Part shown: one piece after another, positions 1 to 5,699 of the stretch
How the letters are laid out: the number at the start of each line of letters is the position of its first letter
How positions within the stretch are numbered: position 1 is the first letter of the stretch
Assembly (NCBI GenBank): GCA_964384625.1
Contig: CAYLNH010000283.1
Span: forward strand, 1-9,294
Direction of reading: 5' to 3'
Source of the DNA: CAYLNH01 sp964384625
GTDB lineage: Bacteria; Verrucomicrobiota; Lentisphaeria; JABSQK01
DNA: 9,294 nt
Position numbers and translations under genes: made by a program
Notes under the pieces: model-generated
What the model saw: the letters and a program-made list of their open reading frames with translations, nothing else
Told to the model about the DNA's origin: nothing
Databases searched by the model: none

Positions 1-101
1 GGGCAGGTGATTTCGTTCCCCGGGGTTGACCCCCCGGGCTACATGCCCATGCCCCCTCCGGGGCAGGTGATTTCGTTCCCCGGGGTTGAGCCCCCGGGCT
101 A
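1..101. repeat. 60-bp tandem duplication, GC-rich
   Basis: Positions 1-41 and 61-101 are the same sequence except for one base (C at 30, G at 90), so a unit of 60 bp is present at least twice; the first copy may continue left of the window. Each copy contains CCCCGGGG followed closely by a second CCCCGGG block, which can pair into a 7-bp hairpin. A forward reading frame crosses both copies and gives a repeated Pro/Gly-rich peptide, but that frame runs on antisense to the aconitase gene and has no other coding support. I read this as intergenic repeat DNA. Confidence 0.8.
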
Positions 102-219
102 TCTTGCGTCGCCCCTGCTGGGGCTGGATGCGGCGACGGCGTTGTACCCGGAGTCTTCCCCCCCCGCGCTTGACGGTATGGTCTTCAATCTGAAATCAGC
201 AATCAACAATCAGCAATTC
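102..219. other. Gene-free tail downstream of the aconitase gene
   Basis: This short stretch follows the aconitase stop codon in the direction of transcription. It holds a 5-bp hairpin, GCCCC (111-115) with GGGGC (120-124), and a low-complexity run near 187-218 in which ATCAGCAATCAACAATC-like motifs repeat. There is no T-run on the aconitase strand, so I cannot call an intrinsic terminator here. Confidence 0.5.
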
Positions 220-2466
220 CTACCCCTGTTCCGCCGCGATCTGGTTCAGGGCGGAGCCGGCTTTGAACCATTCGACCTGCAGTTCGGAGAGCGTGTGGTT
301 GGCCTGGAGTTCGTCCGTGCTGCCGTCGGCGTGCTTGAGCACGACGGTCAGCGGCGTGCCGGGGGCCAATTCAGCCAGCCCCAAGACACTGACGCGGTCG
401 TCGGCTTGTACCTTGTCGTAATCGGCGGGATCGGCGAAGGTCAGCGGCAGGATACCTTGTTTCTTCAGGTTCGTCTCGTGGATGCGCGCGAAGTTGCGGG
501 TGATGATCGCCCGGCAGCCGAGGTGTCGGGGTTCCATGGCGGCGTGCTCGCGGCTGGAGCCCTCACCGAAGTTTTCGTCGCCGACCACGACCCAGTCCTG
601 TCCGGCCGCTTTATAGGCGCGGGCGATGGCCGAGAGATCATCGACGTCGCCGTTCAGTACGTTTACGCCCTTACCGGCTTCTTCGGCAAAGGCATTGTTG
701 GCGCCGTTGTACATATTGTTGGAAATGTTGTCCAAATGTCCGCGGAAGCGCAGCCATTTGCCGGCCGGCGAGATATGGTCGGTGGTGCACTTGCCGACGG
801 CTTTGAGCAGTACCGGCAGATCAAGGAGGTCCTTGCCGTCCCAGGCGGGGAACGGCGACAGCAACTGCAGGCGTTCGCTGTCGTCGGCGACTTCGATGCT
901 GACCGCATCGGGGCGTTCGGCGGGCGGTTCATAGCCGGTTTGCCGGGCTTCGAAGCCGTCTGCCGGCAGGTCGTCGGCGCGCGGCGGCTCGAGTTTGATG
1001 CCGTCGATCGTATCGCGGTTCGGGTCGAACGTGACCTTGCCGGCGAGGGCCATGGCGGTGACGATTTCCGGGCCGGCAATGAACGCCAGCGTTTCCGGGT
1101 TGCCGTCGGCGCGGCTGCGGAAATTGCGGTTGAACGAGGTGACGATGACGTTGGGTTCTGCCGCGGTGAAGTCGCTGCGATCCCATTGCCCGATACACGG
1201 GCCGCAGGCGTTGGCGAGCACGACGCCGCCGATCTCTTCGAGCGGCGCCAGCAGGCCGTCGCGCTTGACGGTGGCGTAGACTTGGTCGGAACCGGGTGAG
1301 ATATAGAATCGACTCTTGGCTTTCAGCCCTTTTCCCAGCGCCTGCCGGGCGACGGCGGCGGCGCGGCCGATATCTTCGTAAGAGGAGTTGGTGCAGCTGC
1401 CGATCAGGCCGACCTTGAGTTCTTCGGGATAGCCTTCTTTCGCCGCTTCGGCTTTCATCGCCGCGACCGGGCGATCCTTGTCCGGGGTAAAGGGGCCGAC
1501 GATATGCGGCTGCAGTTCGTCAAGGTCGATCTCGATCACGGTGTCGTAGTAGTTGGCGGGGTCGGCGGCGGCTTCCGGATCTGCCTGGAGCAGGTCGGGG
1601 TTGGCTTCCGCCAGCGCGGCCACATCGGCGCGGCCGGTGGCCCGCAGATAAGCGGCCATCCGTTGGTCAAACGGAAAGATGGAGCAGGTGGCGCCCAGTT
1701 CCGCGCCCATGTTGGTGATCGTTGCCTTGCCTGTACAGCTGATGGTCTCGGCGCCGGGGCCGAAGTATTCCACGACATTGCCGGTGCCGCCTTTTACCGA
1801 CAGGATGCCCAGCAGTTTGAGGATCACATCCTTCGGCGCCGTCCAGCCGTTCAGCGAACCGGTGAGATGGACGCCGATCTTGCCGGGCCAGGCCAGCTCC
1901 CAGTCCATCCCGGCCATGACATCCACGGCATCGGCACCGCCGACGCCGACGGCGAACATGCCGAGGCCGCCGGCGTTCGGCGTATGCGAGTCGGTGCCGA
2001 TCATCATGCCGCCGGGGAAGGCGTAGTTCTCCAGGATGATCTGGTGGATAATGCCGCTGCCGGGCTTCCAGAAGCCGATGCCGTACTTGCGTGAGACCGA
2101 GCGCAGGAAGGCGTAGACTTCGTGATTCTCGTTCAGCGCCAGCTCGAGGTCGGCATTGGAACCCGTCCGCGCCCGGATCAGATGATCGCAGTGCACCGTT
2201 GACGGGACGGCGGCTTCCCGGCGGCCGGACTGCATGAACTGCAGGAGCGCCATCTGGGCGGTGGCATCCTGCATGGCGACGCGGTCGGGATTCAGATAGA
2301 CATAGGTCTCCCGGGCGGTCGGGACCGCCGTCAGCTCCCGGGGCAGATGGGTGGCGAGTATCTTCTCCGCCAGGGTCAGCGGTCGGTCGAACAGTTGGCG
2401 CATGCCGTCCTGCCGCTCTTTCATCCGGGCGTAGACGGCTTGGATCATATCAATATCGCGGGTCAT
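220..2466 (-). CDS. acn: Aconitate hydratase, mitochondrial type
   Basis: This 748-residue enzyme interconverts citrate and isocitrate through cis-aconitate in the cytoplasmic TCA cycle, using a [4Fe-4S] cluster. The cluster cysteines are C358 (GSCTNSS), C421 and C424 (ACGPCIG), the same numbers as in mature pig heart aconitase. Other active-site landmarks are CDH at 93-95, GTDSHTPN at 157-164, SFNRNFRSR at 444-452 with R447 and R452, and the swivel-domain loop GEGSSREHAA at 634-643 with S638 and R639. The C-terminal domain starts near GKCTTDHISPAGKW (558-571). Length and motifs match the mitochondrial-type family found in eukaryotes and many bacteria, which is shorter than AcnA/IRP and lacks the AcnB domain order. 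The frame opens at 2538, but I chose ATG 2466 because CTCCTTTT at 2475-2482 reads AAAAGGAG on this strand, 8 nt upstream. No frameshift or lost residue is visible. It is divergent from the porin gene. Confidence 0.97.
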   Translation of the reverse strand: MTRDIDMIQAVYARMKERQDGMRQLFDRPLTLAEKILATHLPRELTAVPTARETYVYLNPDRVAMQDATAQMALLQFMQSGRREAAVPSTVHCDHLIRARTGSNADLELALNENHEVYAFLRSVSRKYGIGFWKPGSGIIHQIILENYAFPGGMMIGTDSHTPNAGGLGMFAVGVGGADAVDVMAGMDWELAWPGKIGVHLTGSLNGWTAPKDVILKLLGILSVKGGTGNVVEYFGPGAETISCTGKATITNMGAELGATCSIFPFDQRMAAYLRATGRADVAALAEANPDLLQADPEAAADPANYYDTVIEIDLDELQPHIVGPFTPDKDRPVAAMKAEAAKEGYPEELKVGLIGSCTNSSYEDIGRAAAVARQALGKGLKAKSRFYISPGSDQVYATVKRDGLLAPLEEIGGVVLANACGPCIGQWDRSDFTAAEPNVIVTSFNRNFRSRADGNPETLAFIAGPEIVTAMALAGKVTFDPNRDTIDGIKLEPPRADDLPADGFEARQTGYEPPAERPDAVSIEVADDSERLQLLSPFPAWDGKDLLDLPVLLKAVGKCTTDHISPAGKWLRFRGHLDNISNNMYNGANNAFAEEAGKGVNVLNGDVDDLSAIARAYKAAGQDWVVVGDENFGEGSSREHAAMEPRHLGCRAIITRNFARIHETNLKKQGILPLTFADPADYDKVQADDRVSVLGLAELAPGTPLTVVLKHADGSTDELQANHTLSELQVEWFKAGSALNQIAAEQG

Positions 2467-2530
2467 GGCGGCGACTCCTTTTGGGTTTCGTTCGGCCTGG
2501 TCTGCCGGTCGCTTCCGGCGTGGTTCGGGC

Positions 2531-2554
2531 GGACACAATACCGCGGTTGTGTCC
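2531..2554. promoter_or_regulatory. Perfect 8-bp inverted repeat upstream of acn (operator or leader hairpin)
   Basis: GGACACAA (2531-2538) and TTGTGTCC (2547-2554) are exact reverse complements separated by 8 nt, and the spacer contains the palindrome CCGCGG (2541-2546). The element ends 65 bp upstream of the aconitase ATG, a usual place for an operator or a leader-RNA hairpin. I do not recognise it as the site of a known regulator. Confidence 0.5.
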
Positions 2555-2605
2555 AGTTTCTACCGCTCGCCGACAAAGTCGGCCGCCGGCCTTGGCGATG
2601 ACTTT

Positions 2606-2621
2606 GTTAAGGCGTCTTAAC
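2606..2621. promoter_or_regulatory. Perfect inverted repeat GTTAAG-N4-CTTAAC
   Basis: GTTAAG (2606-2611) and CTTAAC (2616-2621) form a 16-bp dyad with a GCGT spacer, AT-rich against a GC-rich background. The half-site CTTAAC recurs at 2666-2671 and 2699-2704. The dyad overlaps the right arm of the ACAAAGTC/GACTTTGT repeat. Its position in a divergent promoter region suggests a binding site shared by both genes, but this is inference. Confidence 0.4.
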
Positions 2622-2913
2622 GCGCCCCGCATACGCTCAGCGCCGCCTCAGCCGCCGCCTTCTGGCTTAACGGATTCTTTATTTCAGCTTCAATCACACT
2701 TAACAGAATCGTCCTGTCAATCATCGGCGGGCAGCCCCTTTTATATCGCGTCAAGATCTGCTGGAGTCTGTACACAGGAGAAAATACGTCGAGCAAAGGA
2801 GGCAAGCGGAAATGTAGGTATTGATTGGGTTGCCGGGGGGCCAAAGCGCCCCAACAAGTTTTCCGATTCTTCGATTCTGTCACGCATAACCAACCAAGGA
2901 GTCCACCAACCAG

Positions 2914-4233
2914 ATGAAATCGATGAGAACCCTGATTGCCGCGCTTTTGGCGGTGGCCGTGCTGCCGCTGCTTGCCGGCGAAAACCAGAGCGAGGTCGAC
3001 AAGAAACTGCAGCAGTTGGAGAAACAACTGCAGTTGCAGAACGAGCGGATCGTTGAGCTGCAGTCCCAGTTGAATGAGACGCAGGACGACGTGTCCGCCG
3101 GTCTGGCTCAGGTCAAGGACGACGAGCCGGTCTTCAAGCTCGGCAACAAGTCCAAGCAGTTCGAGCTCAAGGGCGACCTGCGTGTCCGCTTTGAACAGCG
3201 CGACCGGGCCGACAATGATCTCGACGACATGGGCGTTGATCGCCGCCGTCGCTTCCGCCATCGCTTCCGCCTCGGCATGAAGTTCAAGACCGACTGGGGC
3301 TGGGAAGCCGCGGCCGGCCTGTGCACCGGCGGCGAAGACGGTACGAGTACGAACTTCACCTGGAACGACAACACCGAATGGGAAACGGGCGACATCCGTC
3401 TGGACTATGCCTATGTGACCCACAAGTGGGGCGACACCAAACTGACCGTCGGTCAGCACAAGAACCCGTACAAGCACGCCGGCATCCTGTTTGACAGTGA
3501 CCTGCGGCCGACGGGTGTGTCCCTGCAGCAGGGGCTTGGGCCCGCCTTCCTGACCGCCGGTGTTTACGAAGTCCGGTACCTCGGCTCAAACGAAGGTCTC
3601 GGTCTGATGGCCGGCCTGCAGGCCGGCGTCAAAGTCGGCGGCGGCCCGGTAGGTGCCACGTTTGCCGTTGCCACCTACAACTACAACTCGCCGTACACCG
3701 ATGAAGTCGGCCTCGGCGACAGCTCCGGTGAGACCAGCGCGGAAGAGTACAAGTTCCAGTTGCTCGACCTCTACGCCGACGTCAGCGTCAAGTTCGGCGA
3801 TATCGGCAAGGGCAAGATCTACTTCGAGTACACCGAGAACTTCGGCGCGGAAGGCGAGTCCTTCCCGGACGTCCCGCTTGGCACCACCGGCGGCGGCCAG
3901 CGCGGCGGCGACATCGACCCGGAAGCCAACAACCAGCACTACGTCATCGGTTCGGCCCTCGAGGTCAGCCGCTTCAAGTTCAGTGTTGACTATATCAACA
4001 CGGAGGCGGATGCCCTGCCTGAACGCCTGATTGACGGCGACTTCGGTACCGGCGTCGAGTCGACCGACATCGACGGCTACCGCTTCAAGGCCGGCGTCAA
4101 GCTCGCCAAAAACTGTTCCATCGGTCTGGCTTACCTGCGCTACAGGCGCCAGGACGAGTACGACTTGGTCATGCACGGTGTGAACCGTGACGAAGCCGAG
4201 CTGTACCAGGTCGACCTGAAATACAAGTTCTAA
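2914..4233 (+). CDS. Putative outer-membrane porin with N-terminal coiled coil
   Basis: This 439-residue protein starts with a Sec signal peptide (K2 and R5, hydrophobic 7-20, likely cleavage after LLA at 21). A coiled coil follows at about 25-65, rich in Gln, Leu, Glu and Lys heptads (VDKKLQQLEKQLQLQ). From about 82 onward there are alternating amphipathic strands typical of a beta-barrel, with an Arg-rich strand pair DRRRRFRHRFRLG (109-121) of the kind that can line a pore. The chain ends YQVDLKYKF, with the C-terminal aromatic residue expected for BAM-dependent insertion. It probably lets small solutes cross the outer membrane; the coiled coil may form a trimer or reach to peptidoglycan. 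Substrate is unknown. AAGGAG at 2896-2901 lies 12 nt upstream of ATG, slightly far. Two cysteines (137 and 401) are unusual in a barrel. It is a single-gene unit with its own terminator and belongs broadly with the 'putative porin' families. Confidence 0.85.
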   Translation: MKSMRTLIAALLAVAVLPLLAGENQSEVDKKLQQLEKQLQLQNERIVELQSQLNETQDDVSAGLAQVKDDEPVFKLGNKSKQFELKGDLRVRFEQRDRADNDLDDMGVDRRRRFRHRFRLGMKFKTDWGWEAAAGLCTGGEDGTSTNFTWNDNTEWETGDIRLDYAYVTHKWGDTKLTVGQHKNPYKHAGILFDSDLRPTGVSLQQGLGPAFLTAGVYEVRYLGSNEGLGLMAGLQAGVKVGGGPVGATFAVATYNYNSPYTDEVGLGDSSGETSAEEYKFQLLDLYADVSVKFGDIGKGKIYFEYTENFGAEGESFPDVPLGTTGGGQRGGDIDPEANNQHYVIGSALEVSRFKFSVDYINTEADALPERLIDGDFGTGVESTDIDGYRFKAGVKLAKNCSIGLAYLRYRRQDEYDLVMHGVNRDEAELYQVDLKYKF

Positions 4234-4255
4234 CCGGCTCCGCAGCCCAACCAAG

Positions 4256-4294
4256 ACGCCCCCGCGACGAATTACGTCGCGGGGGTGTTTTTTT
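4256..4294 (+). terminator. Rho-independent terminator of the porin gene
   Basis: CCCCCGCGACG (4259-4269) pairs perfectly with CGTCGCGGGGG (4275-4285) over 11 bp around the 5-nt loop AATTA. A further three pairs (A4256-T4288, C4257-G4287, G4258 wobble T4286) extend the stem. A run of seven T (4288-4294) follows. It lies 22 bp after the porin stop codon. Confidence 0.95.
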
Positions 4295-4300
4295 GCGCGC

Positions 4301-4535
4301 CCGGTTTTCGTTGGCACCCTCTTGGCAAAGCGGGAGGCGTCCGACGCAGCCGGATGGAGCAGAGCACCACCGAGGTCTGCCGGTCGAAGCCACCCCGACG
4401 AAGGCTGGTGCGCCGATGCGCCTTGAAAGGGCTTCCGGATGTAACGCGGGAATCTGTCCCGCGAGCTCTGCGGCAACGCGGCTCCGACAACCATGAAGCC
4501 GGCAGGACAGCCGACCCGGGTTGGGTCGAACACGT
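4301..4535 (+). ncRNA. Candidate orphan HEARO / IscB omega-RNA-like structured RNA
   Basis: No gene is convincing here, but the stretch is packed with short hairpins. These are GCGT/ACGC (4337-4340/4344-4347); GCAGA/TCTGC (4359-4363/4376-4380) with an inner CC/GG and an outer CCGG/CCGG; a 7-bp stem CGCGGGA/TCCCGCG (4445-4451/4457-4463); GCG/CGC closed by a GCAA tetraloop (4470-4479); and CGACCC/GGGTCG (4512-4517/4523-4528). The wording 'GAGCACCACCGAGGTCT', 'GAAGCCACCCCGACGAAGG' and 'ATGAAGCCGGCAGGACAGCC' resembles, from memory, omega-RNA scaffolds of IscB/IsrB elements (HEARO RNA). No IscB/IsrB ORF follows, so this would be a standalone copy. Strand is inferred from that resemblance. It could instead be another ncRNA or a 5' leader of the gene at 4619. 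The boundaries are approximate. Confidence 0.5.
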
Positions 4536-4618
4536 ACCATCTTAACGCAAATGCATTGGCTCAACGCATATGAACCATTACTGTTTGCAGGTAAACGGAA
4601 TCTTCTCGAGGGGTCATC
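4536..4618 (+). promoter_or_regulatory. Leader of the small anchored protein gene
   Basis: This AT-richer spacer carries ATGC (4551-4554) and GCAT (4566-4569) as a weak inverted repeat, an ATGA at 4570-4573, and a Shine-Dalgarno GAGGGG (4608-4613) 5 nt before the ATG at 4619. HEARO elements are described as sitting just upstream of ATGA or GTGA, so 4569/4570 is a possible right edge of the RNA element. No clear -35/-10 pair is visible. Confidence 0.35.
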
Positions 4619-4996
4619 ATGAAGAAACTCATCGCAATCGCCGTCATTCTGGCTCTTGCCGGCGCCGGCTGGTATTTCTTCCTTGGTCCGGGCAGCCGGA
4701 TTACGGCCATCAGTTCGTCCTTCGTTGCCGGTGCTCTGGTGATGGACGAGGTCTCATTTACCAACGACACCGGCAAGGACCTGACCGAGGTCAACCTGAC
4801 GCTGACGGTCTACGGTGACCGCGGCGAGGTCAAGACGCACACGCTGTACTGGGCTGTCTGGAAAGCCGGCGAGAGCAAAGTCCAGAAGCTGCCGAAGATG
4901 GGAAGCGACGGTGTGGCCAAGGTTGAGAAGTACGAATTGACCGGGACCTCGGACCAGGGGCAGATTTACCACGAGGCCATTCCCGGCGCGCAATAG
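4619..4996 (+). CDS. Small membrane-anchored or exported protein, unknown function
   Basis: I do not recognise a family. The 125-residue product has K2-K3, then one hydrophobic segment (about 4-22, LIAIAVILALAGAGWYFFL), which would be an uncleaved signal anchor or a signal peptide. The remaining 100 residues would lie outside the cytoplasmic membrane. They look beta-rich: VSFTNDTGKDLTEVNLTLTV (45-64) has the pattern of an immunoglobulin-like or FxLYD-type sandwich strand pair, followed by LYWAVWKAGESK, reminiscent of 'pGes' turns in such domains. There are no cysteines in the exported part. The start is supported by GAGGGG 5 nt upstream. The gene stands alone: an RNA-like region precedes it and 700 bp of non-coding repeat DNA follow. 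No terminator is evident after the stop codon. Confidence 0.75.
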   Translation: MKKLIAIAVILALAGAGWYFFLGPGSRITAISSSFVAGALVMDEVSFTNDTGKDLTEVNLTLTVYGDRGEVKTHTLYWAVWKAGESKVQKLPKMGSDGVAKVEKYELTGTSDQGQIYHEAIPGAQ

Positions 4997-5339
4997 GGGG
5001 AAGGCAGCGACCTGGGCAGTTCTTTCTCTCAGCGTCGTCCAAATCTCATGGGGGTCCGACTGCAACCGACTGCAGCCGCCTGCAACCGATCTTGAAATCT
5101 GCTTCGTGTATCTCGTTCCGCCCGTTTCGGCTTCTCGAACGGAGCGTTCCGAGACAAAGTAGCCCGCCTCTCCGAGGCGGTGTAATCGAAGCGGTCCGCC
5201 GCGCCTCTTTGCCCACCTGCTTTCCCTTCTGAAGACATCGGGAAACGCTGCGCTGAGCACTTGGTGCTGGTGAAACAGAAAACGTCTGTGACTTCTCTTC
5301 GTACGCTTTGTCGCCAAGGTTTGGCCGCGGCGCCGGGGT
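4997..5339. other. Gene-free stretch with short repeats and hairpins
   Basis: No frame here has a credible start, composition or family match. A 10-bp unit is repeated three times at 5056-5085 (CCGACTGCAA, CCGACTGCAG, CCGCCTGCAA). Hairpins follow: TCTCGAACG (5133-5141) with CGTTCCGAGA (5145-5154), one bulge; and a perfect 7-bp CCGCCTC/GAGGCGG (5164-5170/5174-5180) with loop TCC. A weaker AGCAC-TTG-GTGCT hairpin lies near 5256-5268. The hairpins have no T-runs, so they are not obvious terminators. The composition suggests dispersed intergenic repeat DNA. Confidence 0.6.
5056..5085. repeat. 10-bp tandem repeat, three copies
   Basis: CCGACTGCAA, CCGACTGCAG and CCGCCTGCAA stand head to tail, each later copy with one or two changes. 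A partial CCGAT follows at 5086. It is too short to assign a function. Confidence 0.8.
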
Positions 5340-5596
5340 AATGCGTCAGTCACAGGGAGTGGCTTGCGCGTGCTGCTCTCCTGCCACCAGCAGGCTTGAC
5401 CTGCTGGAGCAGTGGTCAGCCCAGCCACCCCGCCGCCTGCGTCCCCCCTCTTCCGGCGATCCGGCAGAAATTGCCGGCGTGCCGGAAGAGGGGGGGCGTG
5501 CTGTCCGCGTCTATAGCCCACCGACCATCACTCCGGCAGGTCAAGCCTGCCGGTAGTGGAGCGCCGGCAGACGCTACTCCCCGTCACTGACGCATT
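5340..5596. repeat. 257-bp fold-back (MITE-like) element
   Basis: The ends 5340-5360 and 5576-5596 are 21-bp inverted repeats with two mismatches (both begin AATGCGTCAGT when read inward). The whole interval is a long imperfect palindrome centred near 5469. CCAGCAGG-CTTGA-CCTGCTGG (5387-5407) on the left mirrors CCGGCAGG-TCAAG-CCTGCCGG (5533-5553) on the right, down to complementary loops. The middle is a 15-bp perfect stem CCCCCCTCTTCCGGC/GCCGGAAGAGGGGGG (5443-5457/5481-5495) with an inner 6-bp stem CCGGCA/TGCCGG (5461-5466/5472-5477). It has no ORF of its own and no clear target-site duplication. It fits a non-autonomous fold-back or MITE-like element, or a REP/BIME-like palindrome cluster. 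Confidence 0.7.
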
Positions 5597-5699
5597 GCGC
5601 GCCGGATGTTCCGGCCTTGCAAGTGCAGGGGCTCCCGCGTACAGTAATTCCAGTAGTTTCGACGCCGCGGGACCCCGTTGCAGGAGTCGTTGGAGGAAG
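5597..5699 (+). promoter_or_regulatory. Leader of the DUF58/BatA operon
   Basis: About 100 bp separate the fold-back element from the DUF58 start. GGAGG at 5692-5696 serves as Shine-Dalgarno, only 3 nt from the ATG at 5700; an upstream GGAG is at 5683-5686. No confident -35/-10 can be picked, so the operon promoter may lie here or further upstream. Confidence 0.4.

Larger units (their letters stand above)
2467..2913. promoter_or_regulatory. Divergent control region between acn and porin genes
   Basis: These 447 bp must carry the promoters of both divergent genes. I see no protein gene in them. Three inverted repeats lie on the aconitase side: one at 2531-2554, a second made of ACAAAGTC (2573-2580) and GACTTTGT (2600-2607), and a third at 2606-2621. 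The porin side contains a G/C hairpin (about 2829-2855) and an isolated perfect Shine-Dalgarno (2795-2802) followed by ATG-TAG. No clear sigma-70 -35/-10 pair can be assigned by eye on either strand. Confidence 0.6.

Noticed and set aside
7..1299. 430-codon forward open frame
   Set aside because: It lies almost wholly antisense to the well-supported aconitase gene, has low-complexity composition and no recognisable domain. GC-rich codon bias on the other strand keeps the frame open.
2617..2724. 35-codon minus-strand ORF with a plausible AGGGG site upstream of its ATG
   Set aside because: Too short, no recognisable motif, and it ends inside the GTTAAG/CTTAAC dyad. It may be real but cannot be supported from sequence alone.
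3586..4533. 315-codon minus-strand open frame over the porin end, terminator and RNA-like region
   Set aside because: It runs through a clear intrinsic terminator and is the shadow of the porin gene; no domain is visible.
4301..4535. Group II intron or cobalamin riboswitch
   Set aside because: I see no domain V-like hairpin and no B12-box pattern; the word-level resemblance to omega-RNA scaffolds is better.
4754..5521. 255-codon minus-strand open frame
   Set aside because: It covers the tail of the small anchored protein, the short repeats and the fold-back hairpins. Arg/Pro-rich composition without domains indicates repeat DNA read as protein.
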